From positions 25,927 to 89,926 of the forward strand of contig OMYJ01000011.1 in assembly GCA_900315245.1 (NCBI GenBank): a DNA stretch of 64,000 nt. The letters run 5' to 3'. Below the pieces are notes generated by a model. The model saw only the letters and a program-made list of their open reading frames with translations. It made no database searches and was not told the DNA's origin. Source of the DNA: an uncultured Bacteroidales bacterium. Its GTDB lineage: Bacteria > Bacteroidota > Bacteroidia > Bacteroidales > WCHB1-69. This document shows, piece by piece, positions 55,247 to 63,670 of the stretch. Within the stretch, counting starts at the first letter, position 1. Each line of letters begins with the position of its first letter. Made by a program: the position numbers and the translations under genes.

Positions 55247-56470
55247 ATGACTGATCCGAATAAAAATATCCGCATAGAAGATTACGACTACCCGCTGCCG
55301 GAGTCACGCATCGCCATGTATCCCGTTGCCCAACGGGATCAATCCAAACTATTGATTTACAACAAAAAAGACAAAAAAATCACCGATGCGCAATTCCACC
55401 AGTTACCTGAATTCTTGACAGATAATCATTGGTTGGTATTCAATAATTCCAAGGTGATTCATGCGCGGTTGTTGGTACACAACACCACCGGCGCCGCTAT
55501 CGAAATTTTCTGTCTCGAACCGCTTGCCCCCACTGCGGATCCTGCCGTCGCGTTCACATTGAGCGGTTGCGTCACGTGGAAGTGCATGGTCGGAAATGCC
55601 CGGAAGTGGAAGCATCCCTTGGAGATAGAAGTACCTATTAACGAAAGGGTTATCCACATCAAAGCGGAACACGGGGAAGCCATCGAGGGCACGTTTGAAG
55701 TCACTTTCACCTGGAACGAATCCGATGTTTCTTTCGCTGAATGGATTGAGGCATACGGGAAAGTACCGTTGCCTCCATATATCCATCGTGACGCAGAAGA
55801 CAGTGACACAGAACGTTATCAGACCGTATATGCCCGTCATGACGGCTCTGTGGCCGCCCCTACCGCCGGACTTCACTTCACCGATGAACTACTGCATTCT
55901 CTTAACGAGAAAGGAATTGAAACAGAATACGTTACACTTCATGTAGGAGCAGGCACTTTCAAACCCGTATCATCAGAAACTATCGGCGGTCATTTTATGC
56001 ACGAGGAGAAGATTCTGATTACTGAAGATTTTATTCGTAAATTATTGAAAAACAGCAACAAGCAGCTAGTTGCCGTGGGCACGACTGTTACGCGCACGTT
56101 GGAATCGCTCTTTGTCATCGGTGCAAAACTACACCTCGGACTGGACCAGCCGCTTTTGGTGGAGCAATGGGAAACCTACGAAAACCCCGCAATTCATCAA
56201 GTGACGGTGGAGCAGTCGTTAACAGCCATTCTCAACCACCTCAAAACGCACGACACGGACATGTTGCGGGCCAGTACCCGGCTCATCATCCTGCCGACTT
56301 ACACGCGACATATTGTCAACGGGCTGATTACCAATTTCCATCAGCCGAAAAGTACACTTTTGTTGTTGATTTCCAATTTTTTAGGAGACGATTGGCATAC
56401 GGTTTACCGGCACGCCTTGGAAAATGGATATCGTTTTCTCAGTTATGGCGATGCAAATCTATATCTCTGA
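55247..56470 (+). CDS. queA: S-adenosylmethionine:tRNA ribosyltransferase-isomerase
   Basis: A 407-residue QueA, somewhat longer than the usual 340-360. RIEDYDYPLPESRIAMYPVA, LVFNNSKVIHARLL, DRYQTVYARHDGSVAAPTAG (as ERYQTVYARHDGSVAAPTAG) and TAGLHFTDELL are typical blocks, as is LHVGAGTFKPV. The enzyme moves the ribosyl part of SAM onto 7-aminomethyl-7-deazaguanine in tRNA to make epoxyqueuosine. An insert of about 50 residues near 75-130 accounts for the extra length. Its end overlaps the convergent gene at 56459 by 12 bases. Its mRNA may be leaderless. Confidence 0.95.
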   Translation: MTDPNKNIRIEDYDYPLPESRIAMYPVAQRDQSKLLIYNKKDKKITDAQFHQLPEFLTDNHWLVFNNSKVIHARLLVHNTTGAAIEIFCLEPLAPTADPAVAFTLSGCVTWKCMVGNARKWKHPLEIEVPINERVIHIKAEHGEAIEGTFEVTFTWNESDVSFAEWIEAYGKVPLPPYIHRDAEDSDTERYQTVYARHDGSVAAPTAGLHFTDELLHSLNEKGIETEYVTLHVGAGTFKPVSSETIGGHFMHEEKILITEDFIRKLLKNSNKQLVAVGTTVTRTLESLFVIGAKLHLGLDQPLLVEQWETYENPAIHQVTVEQSLTAILNHLKTHDTDMLRASTRLIILPTYTRHIVNGLITNFHQPKSTLLLLISNFLGDDWHTVYRHALENGYRFLSYGDANLYL

Positions 56471-57070
56471 TTTGCCCTCGTCCACTTTATTCTGCACCAT
56501 ATTCTCCCAACGCAGGAATGCATTGGTCTGAACATCATAAAAGACATTGTAAAACGTTCTGGCCCAATAGTTCCGCGTTCCGAAACCAGCAGGGTTTTTT
56601 AGAAATTTCTCGCAAACCACCACCTCTTGCGTTTCTGTTTTCGTAATCACTACCCAGATGGCTGCAGTTTTAACAGTCGTGTCAAACGACTCCACCACAA
56701 ACGAAAGCGCATACGGGTATGCTTTTGGGAGTGTCAACTCTGACATATATTCTACCATCTGGTCATCTGTAAAAACGTCTTTTATGTCAATATATTTGGC
56801 AAGCAAATTGCTGATTTTCACAGATTTGTTTAATTTTGTCACGGCAGACAAATCGTAGTGCATCACGGGTTTCCGGAAACTCATACGGATGTCGTACTTT
56901 TTTTGGTCGTTCAAAATCAACTTGTTCCATTCCTGAAAATAATGCTGCATGATTTCCTGAGAATAATCGAAACCGGCACGAGTGAACTTGGCCTTGGAGA
57001 AATTCACCCCGACCCATAGTATCTCCCTGACACTCAAGAAATCTACAAACAAATCTTCATTCATGTACAT
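56459..57070 (-). CDS. Protein of unknown function
   Basis: A 203-residue protein without signal peptide: MYMNEDLFVDFLSVREILWV and later SKAKFTRAGFDYSQEIMQHY. The second half has strand pattern YPYALSFVVESFDTTVKTAA and VWVVITKTETQEVVVCEKFL. I do not recognise the family. The ATG at 57070 has AAAGGTGG about 8 bases upstream as ribosome-binding site; the ATG at 57064 is possible. It lies 21 bases after the thioesterase gene, so it probably belongs to that operon. Confidence 0.65.
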   Translation of the reverse strand: MYMNEDLFVDFLSVREILWVGVNFSKAKFTRAGFDYSQEIMQHYFQEWNKLILNDQKKYDIRMSFRKPVMHYDLSAVTKLNKSVKISNLLAKYIDIKDVFTDDQMVEYMSELTLPKAYPYALSFVVESFDTTVKTAAIWVVITKTETQEVVVCEKFLKNPAGFGTRNYWARTFYNVFYDVQTNAFLRWENMVQNKVDEGKSEI

Positions 57071-57091
57071 ACGCAACCACCTTTCAAAAGA

Positions 57092-57847
57092 TCATGACAA
57101 ATCCACTGTTTCCCACTCCGTTTGAAGACGGCAATACTCTGTATTACCATCTGCGGAAAAAATGGCCGTATTGAAGCAACTGTCGGAAACGGGTTCCATA
57201 CACACTATATATCGGTTGCCAAGCTTGGCTTGAGCAATGAATTTGACCGCCACGCCGGTGATTCTGTGCGTCTGTCGGAAAGACTCGCTCATCGCATCAA
57301 AAGCCCACTGGATATAATGAGCATTGTTGACGTGTTTGTTTATGTCGATATCAGAATGCCGCACATCTATTGGCTCAGGAAGCGTATCCGGAAGCCTTAT
57401 CGGCCCGATTTTCATCGGTTTAAGCTCTAATGCGCTACGATCCAGCGGGCAGAAACAACCGTCGAAAATGTTCATGCGCTGAGGTTGCCCTTTCTCTTTG
57501 TCCAAAATTGCCCACACGGTGCTTGCCGCAACCAAGACTTGTCCGTCGGAACCTACGATTTCTATGTCGCGCGGGGAAGTGGCCGCACCCGATTTTCTCA
57601 CCCATGTACGCATCGTAACCTCTTCAGTCCACTTAGGCAAACGGTTGATTTTCATCTGGATTTTGATGATCACCCAGAAAAAACCACGCTCGCGAAGACT
57701 ATGCCAGCCAGCCCCTAAAATGGTAGCATGGCGGTCGCTCATCTCCTGCATCAGCTGAAACAGTGAACAGACCGTCATCTGGGACCTGTCATCTACAAAA
57801 TAGGACGGGATTATGAGTTTTTTCTCTAAAATCGGCAATGGTTCCAT
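57092..57847 (-). CDS. Acyl-ACP thioesterase (FatA/FatB-like)
   Basis: A 251-residue double hot-dog enzyme. YFVDDRSQMTVCSLFQLMQE in the first half and RHSDIDINKHVNNAHYIQWA in the second are the family blocks; Asn and His of NKHVNNAHY are the catalytic-type residues. TMRTWVRKSGAATSPRDIEI is the substrate-facing strand block. It hydrolyses acyl-ACP to release free fatty acids. It starts 12 bases after the C69 gene stop and is in the same run. Confidence 0.92.
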   Translation of the reverse strand: MEPLPILEKKLIIPSYFVDDRSQMTVCSLFQLMQEMSDRHATILGAGWHSLRERGFFWVIIKIQMKINRLPKWTEEVTMRTWVRKSGAATSPRDIEIVGSDGQVLVAASTVWAILDKEKGQPQRMNIFDGCFCPLDRSALELKPMKIGPIRLPDTLPEPIDVRHSDIDINKHVNNAHYIQWAFDAMSESFRQTHRITGVAVKFIAQAKLGNRYIVCMEPVSDSCFNTAIFSADGNTEYCRLQTEWETVDLS

Positions 57848-57859
57848 GTCGCGTATATT

Positions 57860-59455
57860 TTACCACATTCCATCAAATGTTGTCCAAATCTCATCACCCA
57901 GTTTCCAAGCGCGCTCAACGGCTTCATTTCCACAAATATCAGTAAAGTTAGTCAACACCTGGATAGCATCATCATAACGATCCTGCCTGATCAGTTCCAT
58001 CGCTTCCTGTTCGATGACAAAATGCTCTTTGATGAACTCTTTCTGCATTGGTTTCCACACATTGTCCACCACAACATGCATATCCCCCCATCGTTGTGCG
58101 GCCAACGTACCCACGCGGTTGAACGCCCACCACGCGGCATCCCTGCTAAAACCTGTCAGGCGACCGTCCGTCTTATACGTTTCCGGCAGATCTGTAACAT
58201 TCGCATAAATAGGCACATAGATGGAAGAGGCGACATTGTCCAAGGCGAACCAGCACAACGCACCCACCTCATCGGGCAGCCAGTTGCGGCATTGAATGAT
58301 GGTGGCATAAACTGTGAAATGTACCGCAATACTGCGTTCGCCGCGCTCATTCCAGCCGCCGTTGATGCGGTGCAGCTTCAATTCATCAAGCTTCATGAAG
58401 GGATTGGCCATCGGGGAAATGACATTTTTTCCATCTTTATCCGTGACTGTCAACGTCTTGCGCATGTCATACGGAGTTCCTTCGTAATAGTCATGGAAAA
58501 TGCTCATCATCTTCTCCAAGGTAACCAATGTATCAGGTTTCACTGAAAACGGATAGTTTTCAGCGTTCGGGTCGAGGTGGAGGGAAGGGGCCACGAGGTC
58601 GAACACGCGCCATTCCCTACGGCGGCAAGCCATCATCGTGCGGGTCTGCGGCGCGTATGCGTATGCGAAACGGAAGGTCTCTTTACCATCCCACCAACCG
58701 TTATCTTTGGCTAACGAATAGACGTTGTCGGAAGCCATGAAATAATCTTTGTCTTTAAGGTTGATTTCGCGAATGGTGGATGCATTAGCATTAACAGCCA
58801 CATGGTCGTCGGGAACGCGCTGTGCCGCCCAGACTGCCCCCACCTTGTCTTTTCCGGGACCAAGGATTTCCAGATGCCAGACCTCGTCCTTGTCGGCGAT
58901 GGTCAGGCACTCGCCGGCATCAATCCAACCGTATTTTTTCAGCAGCACGCCCGCGGTTTCAATAGCTTCGCGAGCGGTGCAGCAACGTTGCAGCAGCAGC
59001 ATGCAAAGCCGCTGACAATCAATAAGTCCGCTATCGGATTGCAGTTCCTTTCGACCGCCGAACGTCGATTCGCCAATGGCCAACTGCGCCTCGTTCACGC
59101 AAGGATAGGCCGTGTTGAGGAACTGGTAGGTGTGCTCCACCTGCGGAATCTCACCGATGAGGATGTTGTCATAGCGTTGCATCTGGCCGGGAAGCTGCTT
59201 TTTCGCCCATTGACGCTTATAGAGGGGTTGCATCGCGCCGCGCTCGTAATCCTGCTCGGGGGTCACGTAAATGTTCGTGCGCGAGCGATGGCTGTCGTCC
59301 GTGTGCGAGGTCATCACCGAACCGTCCGCCGATGCCTTTTTGCCCACCGTGATGGAGGTGCATTCCATGCCGTCGGACTCGAAATCAGCGACGTTCTGCG
59401 CCGAAACGGATACTATCCATAAAAATGCTACTACAACTAAGAAAAATCTTTTCAT
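57860..59455 (-). CDS. C69 family dipeptidase
   Basis: A 531-residue secreted peptidase; signal MKRFFLVVVAFLWIVSVSAQ. The N-terminal nucleophile region DGMECTSITVGKKASADGSV contains Cys32, which becomes the N-terminal catalytic residue after processing in this Ntn-hydrolase family. LAIGESTFGGRKELQSD and GECLTIADKDEVWHLEILGP are further signature blocks. It cuts dipeptides in the periplasm. It is the first gene of a minus-strand run with the thioesterase; box at 59500-59507. Confidence 0.92.
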   Translation of the reverse strand: MKRFFLVVVAFLWIVSVSAQNVADFESDGMECTSITVGKKASADGSVMTSHTDDSHRSRTNIYVTPEQDYERGAMQPLYKRQWAKKQLPGQMQRYDNILIGEIPQVEHTYQFLNTAYPCVNEAQLAIGESTFGGRKELQSDSGLIDCQRLCMLLLQRCCTAREAIETAGVLLKKYGWIDAGECLTIADKDEVWHLEILGPGKDKVGAVWAAQRVPDDHVAVNANASTIREINLKDKDYFMASDNVYSLAKDNGWWDGKETFRFAYAYAPQTRTMMACRRREWRVFDLVAPSLHLDPNAENYPFSVKPDTLVTLEKMMSIFHDYYEGTPYDMRKTLTVTDKDGKNVISPMANPFMKLDELKLHRINGGWNERGERSIAVHFTVYATIIQCRNWLPDEVGALCWFALDNVASSIYVPIYANVTDLPETYKTDGRLTGFSRDAAWWAFNRVGTLAAQRWGDMHVVVDNVWKPMQKEFIKEHFVIEQEAMELIRQDRYDDAIQVLTNFTDICGNEAVERAWKLGDEIWTTFDGMW

Positions 59456-59499
59456 ATCTTTGGCTGTTGGCTGTTAGCTATTGGCTTAAAAATAAAATG

Positions 59500-59507
59500 C
59501 AAAAGTA
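59500..59507 (-). promoter_or_regulatory. Promoter -7 box for the C69 gene run
   Basis: The minus strand reads TACTTTTG followed by CA, about 45 bases upstream of the start at 59455. The word repeat TTGGCTGTTGGCTGTTAGCT fills the leader. Confidence 0.6.
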
Positions 59508-59596
59508 CAATTTTTACGGAATATCTTCATAGAAAAAAGACGAAAAAACTTGTGTGCGACAATCCATAATATCACCACAACAATCAAAGATTTTTA

Positions 59597-59604
59597 TATT
59601 TTTG
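59597..59604 (+). promoter_or_regulatory. Promoter -7 box for the metallopeptidase gene
   Basis: TATTTTTG followed by CGG, 25 bases before the ATG at 59629. Confidence 0.65.
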
Positions 59605-59628
59605 CGGTCTTAAAAAACAAAGAAACAA

Positions 59629-60321
59629 ATGGGATACTTTATCATTTTTATCGTATTGATGGTTGCGAGCTGGATTGTGCAGAAAACCCTGACCTCGCGT
59701 ATTGAGAAATATTCTAAAACCCCTATCAGCAGTGGGCTTTCCGGTAAAGAAGTGGCCGAAAAGATGCTGCGGGACAATGGGATTTATGACGTGCAAGTGA
59801 CTTGCACCAGCGGTTTCCTCACCGACCATTACGACCCGACAAAGAAGGTTGTGAACCTGAGTCAGGGCGTGTTTGAGGGCCGCAACATCGCTTCCGCCGC
59901 CGTCGCCGCGCACGAATGCGGTCACGCCGTGCAACACGCCACCGCCTACCGCTGGCTCACCATGCGCTCCAAGCTGGTGCCCGCCGTGCAGTTCGGCTCC
60001 CGTTTTTCGCAATGGATTCTGCTGGCCGGTATTGTGTTGCTGAGCATTTCCAACCTCATAGGACAATGGGTCCTGCTGGTGGGCATCGTCCTGTTCGCCC
60101 TCACTACCCTCTTCTCCGTCATCACCCTTCCCGTGGAATATAACGCCTCCGAGCGCGCTGTGGAATGGCTTGAAAGCAACGCCATCACGACCGGAGACGA
60201 GACTGTCATGGCCAAGGATGCCCTCAAGTGGGCTGCCCGCACCTACCTCATCGCCGCCATCTCCTCGCTGGCAACATTACTGTATTATGTGATGATTTTC
60301 CTTGGAGGAAGACGCGACTGA
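59629..60321 (+). CDS. YugP-type zinc metallopeptidase, membrane-bound
   Basis: A 230-residue protein with an N-terminal helix (IIFIVLMVASWIVQ), the zinc motif AAVAAHECGHAVQHATAYRW (HExxH type, near 89-108) and further helices (WILLAGIVLLSISNLIGQWV). The second block PVEYNASERAVEWLESN supplies the third ligand region, as in the neutral zinc metallopeptidase family 2. It is a membrane protease of unknown substrate. About 120 bases, partly word repeat, separate it from the DUF4831 gene. Confidence 0.93.
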   Translation: MGYFIIFIVLMVASWIVQKTLTSRIEKYSKTPISSGLSGKEVAEKMLRDNGIYDVQVTCTSGFLTDHYDPTKKVVNLSQGVFEGRNIASAAVAAHECGHAVQHATAYRWLTMRSKLVPAVQFGSRFSQWILLAGIVLLSISNLIGQWVLLVGIVLFALTTLFSVITLPVEYNASERAVEWLESNAITTGDETVMAKDALKWAARTYLIAAISSLATLLYYVMIFLGGRRD

Positions 60322-60392
60322 TAATTATGAATTCAGAATGATGAATGCTGAATAACTTTAGTTTGAACGCTTTTTTTACATTTCCTCTAAAA

Positions 60393-60440
60393 GCCAAAAG
60401 CAAACAGCCAATAGCCAAATCAAACAACCAAATAATAAAA
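60393..60440. repeat. Word repeat before the DUF4831 gene
   Basis: AGCCAAAAGCAAACAGCCAA followed by TAGCCAAATCAAACAACC. It is the complement-type version of the TTGGCTATTAGC words at 50797 and 59461. It ends at the ribosome-binding region. Confidence 0.55.
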
Positions 60441-60444
60441 GACA

Positions 60445-61539
60445 ATGAAGAAGATTGGTATAATATTGATAATCTGCATGTTATTCATTCCCGCATTTGC
60501 GCAGGTGCAGGTATATCCGTTGAAGGAATTCCCGGAGAAAGGGGTGAAGTATGTGGGCAAGGTGCAATATGCGCTGCCGACCACCACGTTGAAAGTGACA
60601 GTCTCCGTGTCTAAAGTGCAGGACATTCGCGGTTATTTCGCCGACTATGCCGAGAGTTTGCTCGGCCTTACGAACATCATCCAACAGAACCGCACCTACT
60701 ACAAACTCAATTCTGTTGACATTGAGCCGATTGCAGCTCCTGATGAGTCAAAAGTCTTCGTGGCTTACACCTCAAATACTGACCTCGCAAAATTGTGGCA
60801 GGAGGAAAGCATGACCGCAACCGATGTACTTGCTGCGACACCGCCCATCACCTACACGACCCACACCGCTACGCTACCTGATTTCTTCAAGAACTACGCC
60901 GACATCTCTTACACGCAGCAGTCAGAGACGTTTGTTGATACCAAAATCATTGACGGTGTGGTGACGCAAGTGCCTGCCAGTCATACAAAAACCGTTTCCA
61001 AAAGTTTCGAAAGCAAAGCCCGCGAGGCCGCCGATGCCATAGTGAAAAGTCGCAAGGACCAATACAATCTTGCCGCTGGAGAACAGGAAACCCCTTATTC
61101 CGGCGAGGCCATCCAGACGATGCTGACAGAACTCAAAAGCTGGGAAAACAACTATATGAGCTTGTTTACTGGTGTATCCATTTCTGACACAGTGGTTTAC
61201 GTATTTTATGTCACCCCGGAGAACCTTACCCCTACCACCGCATTCTATTTCAATGCCACGAAAGGTTTTAACCAGAGAGAAGGGGCGGCTGCCGATGCCT
61301 ACAGTTTGATCTTCAACAGGATCTACAAAGATAATATTACCAAAATTATCGAATTCAATTATCCGGAGTACAGTTATATCACCCGCGACAAAAAGCCCGT
61401 CCAGGTTTCGCTTACGCACGCCAACGACAAAATCCATGATTTCGGTGTCATCAACATGCACCAGGCCGGCTCCCTCCAAACCTTCCACCCTTACTCCAAA
61501 CAAGTGGTAGGAATCAAAGGTATCGGTTTCGTCTTCTAA
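60445..61539 (+). CDS. DUF4831 family secreted protein
   Basis: A 364-residue protein with signal MKKIGIILIICMLFIPAFAQ. The mature part VQYALPTTTLKVTVSVSKVQ, DYAESLLGLTNIIQQNRTYY and YKLNSVDIEPIAAPDESKVF is the characteristic opening of DUF4831 proteins of Bacteroidota, whose function is unknown. The central REAADAIVKSRKDQYNLAAG helix is likewise typical. It is the first of three closely spaced genes with the lipoprotein and yhcC. Confidence 0.88.
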   Translation: MKKIGIILIICMLFIPAFAQVQVYPLKEFPEKGVKYVGKVQYALPTTTLKVTVSVSKVQDIRGYFADYAESLLGLTNIIQQNRTYYKLNSVDIEPIAAPDESKVFVAYTSNTDLAKLWQEESMTATDVLAATPPITYTTHTATLPDFFKNYADISYTQQSETFVDTKIIDGVVTQVPASHTKTVSKSFESKAREAADAIVKSRKDQYNLAAGEQETPYSGEAIQTMLTELKSWENNYMSLFTGVSISDTVVYVFYVTPENLTPTTAFYFNATKGFNQREGAAADAYSLIFNRIYKDNITKIIEFNYPEYSYITRDKKPVQVSLTHANDKIHDFGVINMHQAGSLQTFHPYSKQVVGIKGIGFVF

Positions 61540-61593
61540 ACAGGGGCGAAAAACTCCAAAGTCTCAAGTCTTACGTCTCAAAAATTGACAATA

Positions 61594-62106
61594 ATGACAA
61601 CACCCAAATACTTTATCGTGGCACTCCTTTCTGCAACGGTCTGTTTCACAGGCTGCCAGAAGATGGAACAGAACAAACTGAACCGCCAGATGAAGAAGAT
61701 GGCGAAAATCTATCTGCAACAGGAGCAGGTAACCGATTATCAAAAGCTGACCATTACCAGTGTGGACACGCTGACGGAATACGGTTATGCCAAACTCACC
61801 TCCGAGTTGCTTGAAAACATGGAGGGTGTGTATGAGCAGATGTATTGGGATGATTCGGACGACACTGCCCGACGCGAGGTTATCAGTTTGTACCTAAACG
61901 AGATAAAACGGACCAAAGCGGATATGGACGACTTGATCGACAACGGCGACCTCCTAACCGAAGGGATCACGCTCTTCATGGTGACGGGCAATTTAGAGAA
62001 AGACGGCAACAAGCAAGAGTTTATGTTTCTGGTGAATCCGGACAAGAAGTCGCTGCACACGTTAGATCCTTTCGGTGACAATTTATTATATAAGGATGCG
62101 GAGTGA
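61594..62106 (+). CDS. Lipoprotein of unknown function
   Basis: A 170-residue lipoprotein with signal MTTPKYFIVALLSATVCFTGC (lipobox FTGC, Cys21). The mature part is helical and charged (KLNRQMKKMAKIYLQQEQVT; ELLENMEGVYEQMYWDDSDD) and ends with a strand region (EFMFLVNPDKKSLHTLDPFG). No family is recognised. The ATG at 61594 is preferred to a TTG three codons upstream. Its stop overlaps the start of yhcC by one base. Confidence 0.8.
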   Translation: MTTPKYFIVALLSATVCFTGCQKMEQNKLNRQMKKMAKIYLQQEQVTDYQKLTITSVDTLTEYGYAKLTSELLENMEGVYEQMYWDDSDDTARREVISLYLNEIKRTKADMDDLIDNGDLLTEGITLFMVTGNLEKDGNKQEFMFLVNPDKKSLHTLDPFGDNLLYKDAE

Positions 62107-63047
62107 TGTATCCCTGGGGCAACGAACGACGTTTTCACGCATACGGCCATTATTGTAAAACCCATTTCGGCGGGCGCATTCAAAAGCTGCCCGTGGATGC
62201 CGGTTTTTCGTGCCCGAACCGTGTGAACCGTTCGCAAGGTGGGTGTACCTACTGTGCCAACAATGCCTTTACGCCATCCTATCTTACTGAAAACAACGAC
62301 GTTGCAACACAGTTGGAAAACGGAAAACGGTTCTTCGAGAAGCGCTATCCTTCCAACAACGGTTATTTTGCCTATTTCCAGGCATACACAAACACTGACG
62401 CCCCTCTTGAGGTTCTTCGTCAGAAATATGAAGCTGCCTTACAAATTCCTGACATCAAAGGAATTATCGTTTCCACCCGTCCGGATTGTCTTCCCGACGA
62501 GGTTCTGGATTACCTTTCGGAATTAAACAGCCGCACCTACCTCACGGTGGAATTAGGCGTGGAAAGTTTTCACAATGAGACACTTGTACATATTCATCGG
62601 GGACATACGGTGGAATGCACCTTTAATGCCTTCGAAAAACTGCATTCACGGAATATTCCCGTTGGGGCGCACCTGATTTTCGGATTGCCGGGCGAGAAAC
62701 CGGAGCAATGGCTTTCGGACGTGAAGATGCTCAACGAGTTGCGGCCACAGTTTGTGAAATTCCACCAGTTGCAGATTTTCAAGAACACAGCCATGGAAAC
62801 GGAATACAACGACCACCCCGAGCGTTTTCACCCGCTCTCCGCCGACGAGTATGTACGGTTTCTGTGTGATTATCTTGAACGAATGTCGCCTGAAATCGTG
62901 ATTGAGCGTTTCTCTGCCGAAGTGCCGCCACGTTATCTCGCTGTCTCCCAGTGGAATCTGTTGCGTCACGATGCACTTGTACGCAAGATCGAGGAGGAGC
63001 TTGAGAGAAAGGACAGTTGGCAGGGCTCAATGACACATAATATATGA
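62106..63047 (+). CDS. YhcC family radical SAM protein
   Basis: A 313-residue radical SAM enzyme of the TIGR01212/YhcC type. DAGFSCPNRVNRSQGGCTYC (Cys36, Cys47, Cys50) is the C-x10-C-x2-C cluster motif typical of this family and of Elp3-like proteins. FQAYTNTDAPLEVLRQKYEA and VELGVESFHNETLVHIHRGH, then HLIFGLPGEKPEQWLSD, are further blocks. Substrate is not known, tRNA modification has been suggested for the family. ATG 62106 overlaps the preceding stop. Confidence 0.92.
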   Translation: MYPWGNERRFHAYGHYCKTHFGGRIQKLPVDAGFSCPNRVNRSQGGCTYCANNAFTPSYLTENNDVATQLENGKRFFEKRYPSNNGYFAYFQAYTNTDAPLEVLRQKYEAALQIPDIKGIIVSTRPDCLPDEVLDYLSELNSRTYLTVELGVESFHNETLVHIHRGHTVECTFNAFEKLHSRNIPVGAHLIFGLPGEKPEQWLSDVKMLNELRPQFVKFHQLQIFKNTAMETEYNDHPERFHPLSADEYVRFLCDYLERMSPEIVIERFSAEVPPRYLAVSQWNLLRHDALVRKIEEELERKDSWQGSMTHNI

Positions 63048-63098
63048 TTCGCAGGAAATGATACGCGATCAAAAACTTTAAAAACTTGCGAAATCTAA

Positions 63099-63132
63099 AA
63101 TTAAAATTAACTAATAATTATTAATTTTAATT
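63099..63132. terminator. AT-only inverted repeat, possible terminator
   Basis: AATTAAAATTAA (63099-63110) mirrors TTAATTTTAATT (63121-63132) around a 10-base loop. It is too AT-rich for a classic terminator but is the only structure in the 188-base gap after yhcC. Confidence 0.4.
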
Positions 63133-63208
63133 ATCAAAAATTGCAAGCCGCTGATTCTCAATATTATTTATTTTCAAAAAAAGTCTTGACAAAAGCTTAT
63201 TTTTGTTG

Positions 63209-63216
63209 TATCTTTG
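63209..63216 (+). promoter_or_regulatory. Promoter for the DUF5618 gene
   Basis: TATCTTTG followed by CTGCG, with TTGACA at 63186-63191 as candidate -33 region; 20 bases before the ATG. Confidence 0.65.
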
Positions 63217-63235
63217 CTGCGTTAAAAATTAATTT

Positions 63236-63637
63236 ATGGAAAAAACAAATCCCATTGAAGAGGCACGGAGATATGTGACCAACGCGGAAAAGGTCATCCA
63301 GAAAGCGAATTTTGACCCAATGGTAAAATTGTATTCAGACAGCAAGTATGTCAAAATGGCCAGAGACACGCTTTGGAAAGGTTGTCTGATTGCTTTAGAT
63401 GCAATCCTGAACATTCGCAAAGGCAAAGGCCGCCCTTCCATTAAGAAATACATGGAAGCAGCCGGCAAGCGTGACCGCAAATTACTGGCCGCCATTGTGT
63501 CTGGCTATGACATCATGCACCTTACCATGGGTTATGATGGAACCAAGAACAAAAAAGTCTGCGATATTGGCTTTGAAAACGCCAACGCCATCATAGATCG
63601 ATGCGCAGTGCTATACAACGGTTTGCAATGCGCGTGA
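63236..63637 (+). CDS. DUF5618 family protein
   Basis: A 133-residue cytoplasmic helical protein. NPIEEARRYVTNAEKVIQKA, KYVKMARDTLWKGCLIALDA and KRDRKLLAAIVSGYDIMHLT, then MGYDG, match the DUF5618 pattern of Bacteroidota, related to small HEPN-like helical proteins. Function unknown. It has its own promoter and precedes the comM gene by 33 bases. Confidence 0.85.
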   Translation: MEKTNPIEEARRYVTNAEKVIQKANFDPMVKLYSDSKYVKMARDTLWKGCLIALDAILNIRKGKGRPSIKKYMEAAGKRDRKLLAAIVSGYDIMHLTMGYDGTKNKKVCDIGFENANAIIDRCAVLYNGLQCA

Positions 63638-63670
63638 GAGCCGATTCACCGTGAATAAAAGCAGAATATT

